Source: Bacteroidota bacterium (lineage in GTDB: Bacteria; Bacteroidota; Bacteroidia; B-17B0; Aurantibacillaceae). Taken from it: 64,000 nucleotides of DNA. The notes below the pieces were generated by a model. That model was given only the letters and a program-made list of their open reading frames with translations. It had not been told where the DNA came from and ran no database searches. A program made the position numbers and the translations under genes. The DNA lies in contig CANFTW010000004.1 of assembly GCA_947450025.1 (NCBI GenBank), positions 62,001 through 126,000 of the forward strand, read 5' to 3'. This document shows, one piece after another, positions 37,679 to 46,476 of this stretch. Numbering within the stretch: the first letter of the stretch is position 1; the number at the start of each line of letters is the position of its first letter.

Positions 37679-38132
37679 AGGTTTAGTGGTTTAATTTTTG
37701 CGTAAATTAATCTAAGTTGATAGCAATGTTAAAGAATAAAAACAATCCTATTTTGTAGAAATTCGGCATTTCAAAAAATATTTTTTATTTTTTATGAAAT
37801 CTGTATTTTTTTTGTCGATAATCAAAACATCATATTTTCTCGAAAAAAAACAAGAAAAAAAATCGAAATGAATTACAAAAACAATCTTTCCATTTACTAT
37901 TTTTAGATGAAATCATTAAAAAAAATTCAAGCATTAATACCCTTTTTTCATAAAAAAAATGGATGTAAAAACTATTTTTTCCGCTTAATAAAAAATAAAT
38001 TCACTCAACAAGGTCAGTATTTCACTTTAAATTAAAAGCATTTCACTCATTCGAAAGAAAAATAATGAGTTTGATTTTCAAAGACTTAAGCTGAATACGT
38101 GATTTATTTCACTTTTACATGTAACTATTTGA
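37679..38132. other. A+T-rich divergent spacer with repeated TTCACT sites
   Basis: These 454 bases separate the T9SS protein gene from the ECF sigma gene. No convincing gene was found. The left part has many A and T runs; the right part holds the TTCACT repeats listed separately and an inverted pair ACTCATT (38045-38051) and AATGAGT (38064-38070). Confidence 0.55.
38000..38113 (+). promoter_or_regulatory. Four TTCACT repeats upstream of the ECF sigma gene
   Basis: TTCACT begins at 38000, 38021, 38042 and 38108. The first three are exactly 21 bp apart (two helical turns), and the fourth lies 66 bp further, 20 bp before the start codon. Three of them extend to ATTTCACT. Phased sites upstream of a regulator gene suggest cooperative binding of a protein, possibly autoregulation. 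Confidence 0.4.
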
Positions 38133-38753
38133 ATGGTTTCGCATTATAAACCTACAATGCTTTTAGACGCAGTTCATATGGAATTTTCACCCCGATACCA
38201 CCATACCGCCGATATGTTGCTTGATGAGCAAATCATCATTGAGGCTGCGAAACAAAACCCAGAGCATTTTGGGCCATTGTACGACAAATATTATAAACAA
38301 ATCTTCGGATATGTTTATCAACGTATGGATTGCAAAGACACTGCTTTTGACTTAACAGCGCAAGTATTTTTAAAAGCATTAACTAATATTGGAAAATATG
38401 AATACAAAGGGGTGCCATTTGCTAGCTGGTTATATCGAATAGCTCATAGTGAGGTTATGCAATTATTCAGGAATCAAAAAAACCTAAGAACAATTAATGC
38501 AGACATAAGTGACTTGAGAAATATTTGCGAAGAAGTTGAAGAAGAGTACATGGAACAATACAAAGGGGTACTCATGAGTGTTATTAAGAACTTGCCTGAA
38601 GATGATTTACAACTTATTGAATTACGTTTTTTTGAAAAACGTCCATTTAAAGAAATTGCTGAAATCCTAAATTTGACTGAAACAAATGCTAAAGTTAAAC
38701 TTTATCGAATACTAGAACGAGTAAAAAAAACATTGACTAAAACATCCAAATAA
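38133..38753 (+). CDS. ECF-type RNA polymerase sigma factor
   Basis: 206 residues with sigma region 2 (LYDKYYKQIFGYVYQRM, FLKALTNIGKY, SWLYRIAHSEVMQLFR) and region 4 helix-turn-helix (LPEDDLQLIELRFFEKRPFKEIAEILNLTETNAKVKLYRIL). The ATG at 38133 gives about 28 residues more than family norm; ATGs at 38178 and 38214 (MLLDEQIIIEAA) are alternatives. It probably directs an envelope-responsive regulon. Its stop overlaps the start of the next gene (TAATG), the usual arrangement for a sigma and its membrane anti-sigma partner. Confidence 0.9.
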   Translation: MVSHYKPTMLLDAVHMEFSPRYHHTADMLLDEQIIIEAAKQNPEHFGPLYDKYYKQIFGYVYQRMDCKDTAFDLTAQVFLKALTNIGKYEYKGVPFASWLYRIAHSEVMQLFRNQKNLRTINADISDLRNICEEVEEEYMEQYKGVLMSVIKNLPEDDLQLIELRFFEKRPFKEIAEILNLTETNAKVKLYRILERVKKTLTKTSK

Positions 38754-40516
38754 TGGGAACAAAATTTAATATTGATCGAAAACCAGTACCTGACGAAGAA
38801 ATCAATTCACATAAAGATTTTGGAGAACTCGTCAATAAATTTAAAAAGCAGAGCATTGAAAAAGCCCGAGGTGACTCAAATTTTTTAAAAAATAAAAAGG
38901 CAACCTATTCCACAATTATTGCAGGCGTCGCCGTTATTTGTACAGTAACCTATTTCTCAGTATTAAAAAAAGAACCCACTAAAGAAATTGCCCATGACAA
39001 AATAATTACTAAGCAAAACTCTGATAAAAACACCCCCTCTAATAAGCTCAAAAAAGCATTTATTGCGCCACCTATATCCAAACTCAATGTGCCTTATACT
39101 TCGTATAAAATAAAAGCTGAGCAAGGTGCAATCATTAAACATCAATCTCATTCAAAAATTATTATTCCAAAAAAAGCCTTTGTTGATAAACAAGGGCATG
39201 ATATTGTTGGTGATGTTGAGATTAAATACAGAGAGTTTCATAACCAAGCAGACATTATTGTCAGTGGAATACCAATGACCTATGATAGTGCAGGTGTGAA
39301 AACTCATCTTGAAAGCGCTGGAATGTTCGACATAAAAGGTTATCAAAATGGAGAACCTATCTCTATTAATCCAAACAAACAAATTACCATTGAATTTGCA
39401 TCTGAGTATCCTAATGATCGATATAATTTATATGAATTAGATACTATAGCTAAAAACTGGAATTACCTTGAACGAGATAATTCTTTAAAAAAATCACCTA
39501 TCAATGCTGTGTATCATACCCTTTCAAAAACTGAATCTCCAAACGCTAAAGAATTACAAAATAAAATAGACTTAATTCCACCAAAAATTGAATTAGAGAA
39601 AACAGTATACTCAAAAAAACTCAATCAATTACCAAAAATTACAGAGCCAACAAAACCAACAAAAGCTATAGTTGGAAGGCCTCAATTTGAATTAGAAGTT
39701 GATTATAAAGAATTTCCTGAACTAGCTGCATTTAAAAATGCTGTCTTTGAAGTTGGTTCTAAAAACAAAAATTACAATTCTAAATTAGCAGATATCACAT
39801 GGGGTAGCGCAGAAATTTCAGAAGGTCCTCAAAAAGGAAAAAATTATTTATTGACTTTGAAATTAAGAGAACGAGTAGAAAAACTAATTGTTTATCCAGC
39901 CCTAACTGCTGCTAATTATGATAATGCTTTAAAATCGTATGAGTTAAAATTTACTGACTATAAAAATTTAGTTGTAAAAAGAGAAGCCAATGAAAAAAGA
40001 TTGAAAGAAGAATTTGAAGCAAAACAATCTCAGTACCTAACTGAAATGAAACAATTAGAAGAAAAAAAAATCCAAGAAAATATTAAATTATGGAAAGAAC
40101 AGGAAAGTAAACAAAATGAACAATTCCGCTCAATTGACAATCAAGAAAAAGTCGTTCGTGTTTTTCAGATCAGCAAATTTGGCACTTACAATTCTGATTG
40201 CCCTACTTTTTTGCCTGATGGAGCGACAATAAATCCTAAGTTCGTTCTAAATCATTCTGAAACAAAAATCAATCCTCATACAATATACCTTATTTGCCAT
40301 TCTAAAAATTTAGTTTACAACCTACAAAACAATTCGATTACTTATAATCCCGACGAGACTTATAGTTTATGTGTCTTAGCAAAAGGGAAATTATATTTAT
40401 GTAGTAAAGAAGAATTTCATAGGATTACAACTTCTAAAGAACATGAGATTCGTTTAACTGAATTAAGTGATGAGGTTAACGATGCTAATGATTTAAAAAA
40501 AGCAATGGGAATTTAA
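38753..40516 (+). CDS. Single-span membrane protein, candidate anti-sigma partner
   Basis: 587 residues. A 50-residue cytoplasmic N-terminus (DFGELVNKFKKQSIEK) precedes one membrane helix (about 53-71). The extracytoplasmic part has a conserved Bacteroidota-type domain (IIIPKKAFVDKQGHDIVG, VSGIPMTYDSAGVKTHLESAGMF, about 135-250) and a coiled coil (about 400-460, KRLKEEFEAKQSQYLTEMK). No canonical anti-sigma domain is recognised. Position, overlap with the sigma gene and topology make an anti-sigma or sensor role likely, but it is inferred. The next gene follows after 11 bases. Confidence 0.65.
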   Translation: MGTKFNIDRKPVPDEEINSHKDFGELVNKFKKQSIEKARGDSNFLKNKKATYSTIIAGVAVICTVTYFSVLKKEPTKEIAHDKIITKQNSDKNTPSNKLKKAFIAPPISKLNVPYTSYKIKAEQGAIIKHQSHSKIIIPKKAFVDKQGHDIVGDVEIKYREFHNQADIIVSGIPMTYDSAGVKTHLESAGMFDIKGYQNGEPISINPNKQITIEFASEYPNDRYNLYELDTIAKNWNYLERDNSLKKSPINAVYHTLSKTESPNAKELQNKIDLIPPKIELEKTVYSKKLNQLPKITEPTKPTKAIVGRPQFELEVDYKEFPELAAFKNAVFEVGSKNKNYNSKLADITWGSAEISEGPQKGKNYLLTLKLRERVEKLIVYPALTAANYDNALKSYELKFTDYKNLVVKREANEKRLKEEFEAKQSQYLTEMKQLEEKKIQENIKLWKEQESKQNEQFRSIDNQEKVVRVFQISKFGTYNSDCPTFLPDGATINPKFVLNHSETKINPHTIYLICHSKNLVYNLQNNSITYNPDETYSLCVLAKGKLYLCSKEEFHRITTSKEHEIRLTELSDEVNDANDLKKAMGI

Positions 40517-40527
40517 CCACTAAAAAA

Positions 40528-41307
40528 ATGAAAAAACTATTTTTACCACTACTAGGAATAGTCCTATTAACCGTTTCTTTTAAGGTTAATTTAAAAAAAG
40601 ATTTTATTCCTCCTGGAACTGTGCAAATAAACGACACTTTGTTTGCTGATGAATGTGAAATCTCGAATTTTTCTTGGCAAGAATATGAAATGTGGACAAA
40701 AGCCATTTATGGTTCAAATTCAAATGAACATTTAGCTGTTTTACCTGATACACTGGTTTGGAGAGAAAAATTATCCTATAATGAACCTTATGTTCAATAC
40801 TATTATCGTCACCCTGCCTATAAAGATTATCCGGTAGTTGGAATTAGCTACGAACAAGCTATTGCATATTGTAAATGGAGAACGGATAGAGTAAAGATAT
40901 TTTTAATTAAGAAAAAAAACTTTTCAAGCCATAATTTTGAATACCGTTTACCGTCAAAATCTGAATGGGAAATTTTAGCTGAAACTTCTTCTATTGCCTT
41001 AAATAATAATGGAAAAAACGAAAAAGGCATTTACTTATTGAATTGCGTAAACCCTTTACCTAATGGAGATTGCATCCATGCTCCTTACCCTGATGTTACA
41101 ACTCCTGTAAAATCATACGAAAAAAATTTCATTGGCCTATATAACATGTTAGGAAATGTCTCTGAAATGGTTCTGGAAAAAGGGATTAGTAAAGGTGGGG
41201 GTTGGAAAAACAGGTTGGAAGAGTGCCGAGTAGGAAAAAATCAAGAATATACGAAGCCTAATTCATGGACAGGTTTCAGATGTGTTTGTGTGATTAAAAA
41301 GAAATAA
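40528..41307 (+). CDS. SUMF1/FGE-fold protein, GldJ/GldK-like, exported
   Basis: 259 residues with an N-terminal hydrophobic segment (about 5-20) and the formylglycine-generating-enzyme fold: YPVVGISYEQAIAYCKWR, YRLPSKSEWEILAE, GLYNMLGNVSEMV and a C-terminal SKGGGW followed by WTGFRCVCV. The paired cysteines used by catalytic FGE after the GG(S/G) motif are not visible in KGGGWKNRLEECRVGKN, so it is probably structural, like GldJ and GldK of the gliding/T9SS machinery. Third gene of the sigma operon, suggesting that the sigma system monitors or builds an envelope structure. Confidence 0.78.
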   Translation: MKKLFLPLLGIVLLTVSFKVNLKKDFIPPGTVQINDTLFADECEISNFSWQEYEMWTKAIYGSNSNEHLAVLPDTLVWREKLSYNEPYVQYYYRHPAYKDYPVVGISYEQAIAYCKWRTDRVKIFLIKKKNFSSHNFEYRLPSKSEWEILAETSSIALNNNGKNEKGIYLLNCVNPLPNGDCIHAPYPDVTTPVKSYEKNFIGLYNMLGNVSEMVLEKGISKGGGWKNRLEECRVGKNQEYTKPNSWTGFRCVCVIKKK

Positions 41308-41334
41308 ATTTTGTGCAGCAAGTAAAAATCTTGC

Positions 41335-42462
41335 TTATCCAACTAGAGTATTGATTAATAAATCAATTTCCTGCTTAGTATTAAAGGAATGTAAACAAAT
41401 CCGTAATCGTTCTTGTCCTTCCTTCACTGTTGGGCTTTTAATAGATTTTACAAATAAATCTTTATCTCTAAGTTTCTGTTCAAGTAATTGAACATTCTGA
41501 TTCCCTTTGATTAATTGGCAATGTATAGCACTTTGACTCTTAATAAAACCATTTAAGTGAGTAATCCTAGAATTAAAATACTGTATATTTTCTTGAAGGT
41601 GTTTTTTTTGATCTGTTTTAGAAAGTAATTGGTAAGCAGCTTTTATAGACAATAAACTATGTTCAGGCATAGCGGTTGTATATATAAAAGAACGAGAAAA
41701 ATTAATTAAATATGTTTTCAATTCTTCACTCCCTAAAACAACAGCTCCATGACATCCCATTGCTTTTCCAAAGGTATAAATTCGAGCAAAACAATCTTGA
41801 TGTATATTTAACTCTTGACATAATCCATTACCCTTTTCACCGAAGACTCCAATAGCGTGAGCCTCATCTACAATTAAATGAACACGCGACTCATTTTGAC
41901 AAATCTCAGCTAATTCAATTAACGGAGCCTGATCGCCATCCATAGAATAAACACTTTCAACAACTATAAAAATTTCATTAAATGAATATTTATATCGAGA
42001 AATGAGTTCTTTTAAAGCGTCAATACTATTGTGTTGAAATTTATAGTGTGTCGCAAAACTTAATCTAATCCCATCAATTAATGAGGCGTGTATTAATTCA
42101 TCACTTAAGATTAAATCTCCTTTTTGAGGAACGCTTGACAATAATCCTAAATTAGCGTCATACCCTGAGTTAAATATTAAAGAAGATTCTGCTTCATGAA
42201 ATTGAGCTATCTCATTTTCAACTTCATTAAATAAGATTGAATTTCCACTAATTAATCTAGAACCTGTAGAGCCAATCTTATTTGAAAAGTTAATTGTTTT
42301 TAATTCTTCAAACAAATATCCTTGAGTTGAAAAACCAAGATAATCGTTGCTTGAAAAATCAATTTTAGGATATAAAGAAATAAGGGAGCGTAAGCTCCCT
42401 TTATTATTTCGTAGTTGTAATAAAGAGGTTATTGTTGATGGACTTTTTTTTGCATCACTCAT
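41335..42462 (-). CDS. bioF: 8-amino-7-oxononanoate synthase-type aminotransferase
   Basis: 375 residues of the alpha-oxoamine synthase family. It has SSNDYLGFS near the N-terminus, GSTGSRLISGN, LIVDEAHAIGVFGEKGNG (Asp binding PLP) and TFGKAMGCHGAVV with the Schiff-base Lys. BioF condenses pimeloyl thioester with alanine in biotin synthesis. Close relatives make 2-amino-3-oxobutyrate or sphingoid bases, but adjacency to bioB (32-base gap, same strand) supports BioF. Confidence 0.85.
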   Translation of the reverse strand: MSDAKKSPSTITSLLQLRNNKGSLRSLISLYPKIDFSSNDYLGFSTQGYLFEELKTINFSNKIGSTGSRLISGNSILFNEVENEIAQFHEAESSLIFNSGYDANLGLLSSVPQKGDLILSDELIHASLIDGIRLSFATHYKFQHNSIDALKELISRYKYSFNEIFIVVESVYSMDGDQAPLIELAEICQNESRVHLIVDEAHAIGVFGEKGNGLCQELNIHQDCFARIYTFGKAMGCHGAVVLGSEELKTYLINFSRSFIYTTAMPEHSLLSIKAAYQLLSKTDQKKHLQENIQYFNSRITHLNGFIKSQSAIHCQLIKGNQNVQLLEQKLRDKDLFVKSIKSPTVKEGQERLRICLHSFNTKQEIDLLINTLVG

Positions 42463-42494
42463 ATTCTTTAAATTAACCTCTAATGATTAGATAA

Positions 42495-43475
42495 TTAAAC
42501 TAACTCTTCTTTTTTTAATTTATCGATAAATGGTTGTTTAGTATTTAATCCTAAAATTTTAAACATTTCCATATCTTGATTATATAATGGATTGGGAGTC
42601 GTTAATAATTTTTCGCCAGCAAAAATAGAATTAGCACCTGCCATAAAACATAATGCTTGTCCTTCCATACTCATAGTTAAACGACCTGCAGATAAACGGA
42701 CTGCCGTTCTTGGAAGAACAATACGAGCGGTTGCAATCATTCTTACCATATCCCAAATTGGAACTGGAGGTTGATCTTCCATAGGAGTTCCTTCAACGGC
42801 AACTAATGCATTTATTGGAACTGATTCAGGTTGAGGACGGAGTAAGCTTAATGTATATAGCATCCCTACTCTATCTTCCACTTTCTCACCCATACCAATA
42901 ATTCCACCAGAACAAACCGTTAATCCAGCTTTACGTACGTTGTGGATGGTATTTAAACGATCATCAAATTTACGAGTAGAAATAATGTTTTCGTAATTCT
43001 CTTCACTCGTATCAATATTATGATTGTATGCATATAAACCTGCTTCAGCTAAACGTTTTGCTTGATCTTCTGTTACCATTCCTAATGTAGCACAAACTTC
43101 TAAACCTTTACTATTAATGGTTTTTACCATGTCTAGCACTGTTTCAAAATCTCTATTGTCTCTCACTTCTCTCCAAGCAGCTCCTAAACACATTCGACTT
43201 GCTCCACCTGCTTTTGCATTATTAGCAGCAGCATCTACTTCGGGCACACTCATTAATTTATGTACTTTAACTTCCGTGTGATAACGAGCAGCTTGAGGAC
43301 AGTACGAACAATCCTCTGGGCATCCACCAGTTTTTATAGATAATAGCGAACTTACCTGCACTTCACCCACCGTGTGATGTTGTTTATGAACTTCTGCTGC
43401 TCTATATATTAATTCCATTAAAGGAGTATTATAAACCTCTAATATTTCTTCTTTTGTCCAATCTTTAATAGCCAT
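42495..43475 (-). CDS. bioB: Biotin synthase
   Basis: About 326 residues from the ATG at 43475 ([11 protein letters not shown]). The radical-SAM cluster motif CPEDCSYC occupies residues 52-59, with [14 protein letters not shown] and a C-terminal [18 protein letters not shown] that matches the family. BioB inserts sulfur into dethiobiotin. The frame is open upstream to a TTG at 43526, but that codon overlaps the -33 box, so the start must be 43475 or the ATG at 43487. bioB-bioF form an operon; other bio genes are not in the window. Confidence 0.95.
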   Translation of the reverse strand: MAIKDWTKEEILEVYNTPLMELIYRAAEVHKQHHTVGEVQVSSLLSIKTGGCPEDCSYCPQAARYHTEVKVHKLMSVPEVDAAANNAKAGGASRMCLGAAWREVRDNRDFETVLDMVKTINSKGLEVCATLGMVTEDQAKRLAEAGLYAYNHNIDTSEENYENIISTRKFDDRLNTIHNVRKAGLTVCSGGIIGMGEKVEDRVGMLYTLSLLRPQPESVPINALVAVEGTPMEDQPPVPIWDMVRMIATARIVLPRTAVRLSAGRLTMSMEGQALCFMAGANSIFAGEKLLTTPNPLYNQDMEMFKILGLNTKQPFIDKLKKEELV

Positions 43476-43496
43476 ATTCACTTTCATATATTCTAA

Positions 43497-43529
43497 CAAA
43501 TTTACTATAAATGCCACAAACCACAAAAA
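43497..43529 (-). promoter_or_regulatory. Promoter of the bioB-bioF operon
   Basis: On the minus strand TTTTTG (43529-43524) and TAAATTTG (43504-43497) are separated by exactly 19 bases, matching the Bacteroidota -33 TTTG and -7 TAnnTTTG layout. It decides the bioB start. Confidence 0.65.
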
Positions 43530-43608
43530 GTAATTATTGAAAAAACATGTTAGTAATTTTTAAGCCTATATATGTATCTTGTTTAATATTAGTGCGTTAT
43601 TTGTAACA

Positions 43609-43905
43609 ATGAAAAAAATAATCGTTTTAAGTTTGTTTTTAATTTTTATTGGTCAATCAACCATAAAAGCACAATTTACCGAAAGTAAAGAGCGTAAAAA
43701 AATGTGGCGCAAATCAGGAAAACGTCATAAAGCCAGAGAAGCCTATAATCCCTATTTAAAAAAGAAACAAAAAGATAAACCAAGTTCAATTGCTGCTAAG
43801 CAAGAAAAAGAAGGTACAAGAAAAATGCGTCGTGATTACAAAAGAATGAATAAGAAAGAAATGAAAAAACGCGGAATTAAACCTACGAAAGTAAAAAAAG
43901 CTTAG
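43609..43905 (+). CDS. Small, strongly basic exported protein
   Basis: 98 residues from the ATG at 43609. A signal peptide (MKKIIVLSLFLIFIGQSTIKAQ) is followed by about 76 residues dominated by Lys and Arg (KERKKMWRKSGKRHK, KKKQKDKPS, RDYKRMNKKEMKKRG). No Cys or catalytic motif. Such an exported basic peptide could bind anionic envelope polymers or nucleic acid, but this is only inference. It lies 54 bases upstream of the next gene on the same strand and may share its transcript. Confidence 0.6.
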   Translation: MKKIIVLSLFLIFIGQSTIKAQFTESKERKKMWRKSGKRHKAREAYNPYLKKKQKDKPSSIAAKQEKEGTRKMRRDYKRMNKKEMKKRGIKPTKVKKA

Positions 43906-43959
43906 GTTTTGTCTTCAAAAACTGTTAAACAAAATAAGAAGGTGAACTGTTTCTAGACT

Positions 43960-45024
43960 ATGAAAAAACTACCAGTATTCCTATTTTTTGTTTTGCCAAT
44001 AATAGCATTATCTCAAAAAGAAAACAAATTTGGATCGTCATACTCCTATTGTAATTGGGACAATACTAAATTAAACAAAAACTATATTGCCAAAGAAAAC
44101 GACACTTGTTTATTAGTTGTCTCTACAAGAAATTATCATGCTTTAAAAAACGAATTTTTAGATTATGATTACGATACCACGGGCACTTTAAACTATTTTG
44201 CTGTTTACTTTAATGGTAATCAATGGACAGCTGTTCCATACCCATCACTAAATGAATTATTAACTATTAAAAAAGAATTTAAGAATCTCGTTGTTTTTAC
44301 AGAAGGATTAGGGAAAACCTTTACATCAGGCATCGATAGAGCGACTCAATTAATGAGAACCTATCAAATTGATGAATTGTTTTTTGATTGGCCGACGGAA
44401 AGACCATATATGAAACCCGGAAAAAACATTAAAACAACCTGTAAACTTGCTCCTATAGTAGCTCAACCATTTGCGGTTTTTTTAGAAAATTTTGAAACTT
44501 ATAAAAACGAACATCCAGAAAAATTTAAAACGACTACTTTATTTAATCATAGCATGGGCAATCTGCTATTGATGTATGATTTACAAAATGATTATTTAAA
44601 AAATATTCACACCAAATTATTTGATAACATTGTTTTAAACGCAGCCTGCGTCAATCAAAAAAATCACAAATGGTGGCTAGATAAATTAGCCATCTCTAAA
44701 AATATTTACTTAACAATAAATGATAAAGATCGAAATTTAAGAGGTGCCCGAATTCTTTTTAAAGCCCGTCAATTAGGAGAGAGTCCGCAACCTGAATATT
44801 GTAAAAACGTGACTTATGTTGACTTTTCAGAAGTTTTAGACATAGAACACAATTACTTTTTATTACCTAATGTTTTAAATCAAAAACCTTATTTGAAAAA
44901 ATTTTATTCAGACATTTTTAATGGTCAAACTCCCCAACTTATTTTTAAGGATAATTCTACTCCTGAAGATGTGAAAAAATATCTACCCGGTAAATCAGAA
45001 AATTCAATTCCCATTGGTATGTAA
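43960..45024 (+). CDS. Exported alpha/beta-hydrolase-fold protein
   Basis: 354 residues. The signal peptide (MKKLPVFLFFVLPIIALSQ) is clear. LFNHSMGNLLLMYDL is a nucleophile-elbow-like motif (H-S-M-G-N) of the DUF900-type alpha/beta hydrolases, preceded by a region with FTEGLGKTFTSGIDRATQLM. A later acid (NDKDRN) and His (DIEHNYF) could complete the triad. The substrate is unknown, and export suggests a periplasmic or surface substrate. A bidirectional terminator separates it from rocD. Confidence 0.68.
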   Translation: MKKLPVFLFFVLPIIALSQKENKFGSSYSYCNWDNTKLNKNYIAKENDTCLLVVSTRNYHALKNEFLDYDYDTTGTLNYFAVYFNGNQWTAVPYPSLNELLTIKKEFKNLVVFTEGLGKTFTSGIDRATQLMRTYQIDELFFDWPTERPYMKPGKNIKTTCKLAPIVAQPFAVFLENFETYKNEHPEKFKTTTLFNHSMGNLLLMYDLQNDYLKNIHTKLFDNIVLNAACVNQKNHKWWLDKLAISKNIYLTINDKDRNLRGARILFKARQLGESPQPEYCKNVTYVDFSEVLDIEHNYFLLPNVLNQKPYLKKFYSDIFNGQTPQLIFKDNSTPEDVKKYLPGKSENSIPIGM

Positions 45025-45026
45025 AA

Positions 45027-45054
45027 AAAGAGTTTATGTTACCATAAACTCTTT
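45027..45054. terminator. Bidirectional terminator between the hydrolase gene and rocD
   Basis: AAAGAGTTTATG and CATAAACTCTTT form a 12-bp stem with a four-base loop between convergent genes. Confidence 0.8.
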
Positions 45055-45077
45055 CACAGTTTAACTATTTAAAAAAA

Positions 45078-46313
45078 TTAATTAAACGATTCAATTGTTT
45101 TTTTAATAATTGAAGCGCATTCTAAAATTTGATTCTTAGTAATTACCAATGGTGGAGCAAATCTGATGATATCGCCATGGGTAGGCTTAGCAAGTAATCC
45201 ATTTTCAGCTAATCTTAAACACACATCCCAAGCAGAAATACCGTCTTTTTCTTTAATAATAATCGCATTTAGTAATCCTTTTCCTCTCACTAACGTAATT
45301 CTATCTGATTGAATCGCTCTTAGTTCAGCTCTTAATAATTCGCCTAATGTATTAGCATTCTCCGCTAATTGTTCATCTAAAACTACTTGCATAGCCGTCA
45401 TGGCAATTTTACAACCTAAAGGATTTCCACCGTAAGTTGAACCATGTTGACCAGGCTTAATACACATCATGATTTCATTATTTGCAAATACCGCAGATAC
45501 GGGATACATCCCCCCTGAAAGTGCTTTTCCTAAAATAAGCATATCTGGTTTGACATCTTCATGATCACAAGCTAACATTTTACCGGTACGAGCAATACCT
45601 GTTTGCACTTCATCAGCGATAAATAAAACATTTGCAGCTTTACACATGTCAGCACATGCTTTTAAATATCCATCATGAGGAACATAAACACCTGCTTCCC
45701 CTTGAATTGGTTCCACTAAAAATCCAACGACGGTATTATCTTTTAACGCATCCGACAAGGCTTTTACGTCATTATAAGGAATCGTAATATATCCTGGAGT
45801 AAATGGTCCAAAATTTTGGCGAGCATCGGAATCTGTACTAGCAGAAACAATAGAAATAGTTCTTCCATGAAAATTGCCTTCACAAACTATAATTTTTGCC
45901 GTATTTTCAGGAACACCTTTTTTTTCGTAACCCCATTTACGAGCTAATTTTAAAGCAGTTTCAACGCCTTCTGCACCTGTATTCATAGGCAAAACTTTAT
46001 CGAAGCCAAAAATACTTGTCACAAATTTTTCATATTCTCCTAGTACATTATTATGAAATGCACGAGAAGTTAAGGCTAATTTTTGTGACTGCTCAATTAA
46101 GGTTTGTGTAATTTTAGGATGACTATGACCTTGATTAACAGCACTATATGCCGACAAGAAATCGTAATATTGTTTTCCATCAACATCCCATACATAAACA
46201 CCGAGTCCTTTCTCTAAAACTACTGGTAAAGGATGGTAATTATGCGCACCATGTTTATCTTCTAAATCTATTAACTGTTGTGCTTTGGCTGATATGTTCA
46301 TCTCTGCGATCAT
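45078..46313 (-). CDS. rocD: Ornithine--oxo-acid aminotransferase
   Basis: About 411 residues from the ATG at 46313 (MIAEMNISAKAQ). It has the class III aminotransferase signature LFIADEVQTGIARTGKMLACDHEDVKPDMLILGKAL, with Lys in ILGKALSGGMYP as PLP ligand. LPLVVLEKGxGVYVWDV-type N-terminal text and GSTYGGNPLG match RocD rather than acetylornithine aminotransferase. It converts ornithine to glutamate semialdehyde. The frame extends to a GTG at 46334, but this falls inside the -7 box, so the ATG at 46313 or 46301 is the start. Confidence 0.9.
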   Translation of the reverse strand: MIAEMNISAKAQQLIDLEDKHGAHNYHPLPVVLEKGLGVYVWDVDGKQYYDFLSAYSAVNQGHSHPKITQTLIEQSQKLALTSRAFHNNVLGEYEKFVTSIFGFDKVLPMNTGAEGVETALKLARKWGYEKKGVPENTAKIIVCEGNFHGRTISIVSASTDSDARQNFGPFTPGYITIPYNDVKALSDALKDNTVVGFLVEPIQGEAGVYVPHDGYLKACADMCKAANVLFIADEVQTGIARTGKMLACDHEDVKPDMLILGKALSGGMYPVSAVFANNEIMMCIKPGQHGSTYGGNPLGCKIAMTAMQVVLDEQLAENANTLGELLRAELRAIQSDRITLVRGKGLLNAIIIKEKDGISAWDVCLRLAENGLLAKPTHGDIIRFAPPLVITKNQILECASIIKKTIESFN

Positions 46314-46333
46314 GCTATTATTTTTATACTTCA

Positions 46334-46341
46334 CAAAGATA
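46334..46341 (-). promoter_or_regulatory. -7 promoter box for rocD
   Basis: TATCTTTG on the minus strand matches TAnnTTTG exactly, 20 bases before the ATG at 46313. It rules out the upstream GTG as start. Confidence 0.5.
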
Positions 46342-46441
46342 GAAAAACGGGCCTAAACCGCCTAATCTAAATAATCGTTAAATACAAAAAACTGTTAACA
46401 TATTTTAACAAGGGTGTAATAGCTGTAGCCCTTACCATTAG

Positions 46442-46449
46442 TAACTTTG
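46442..46449 (+). promoter_or_regulatory. -7 promoter box for the moxR-bat operon
   Basis: TAACTTTG matches TAnnTTTG exactly and ends 27 bases before the moxR ATG. No TTG sits at the usual -33 spacing. Confidence 0.45.
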
Positions 46450-46476
46450 TGGCGCTTGTATTAAACAAAAACAGTT

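Noticed and set aside
37749-37762. Second occurrence of TTTTGTAGAAAT, also seen near 5770, as a possible attachment repeat
   Set aside because: Only 12 bases, A/T-rich, without the TTCGATT-like part; chance is sufficient.
37907-38035. A 42-codon plus-strand ORF (MKSLKKIQALIPFF and onward) before the sigma gene
   Set aside because: Lys/Phe-rich composition typical of A/T runs, no signal, promoter or recognisable feature, and it overlaps the TTCACT repeats.
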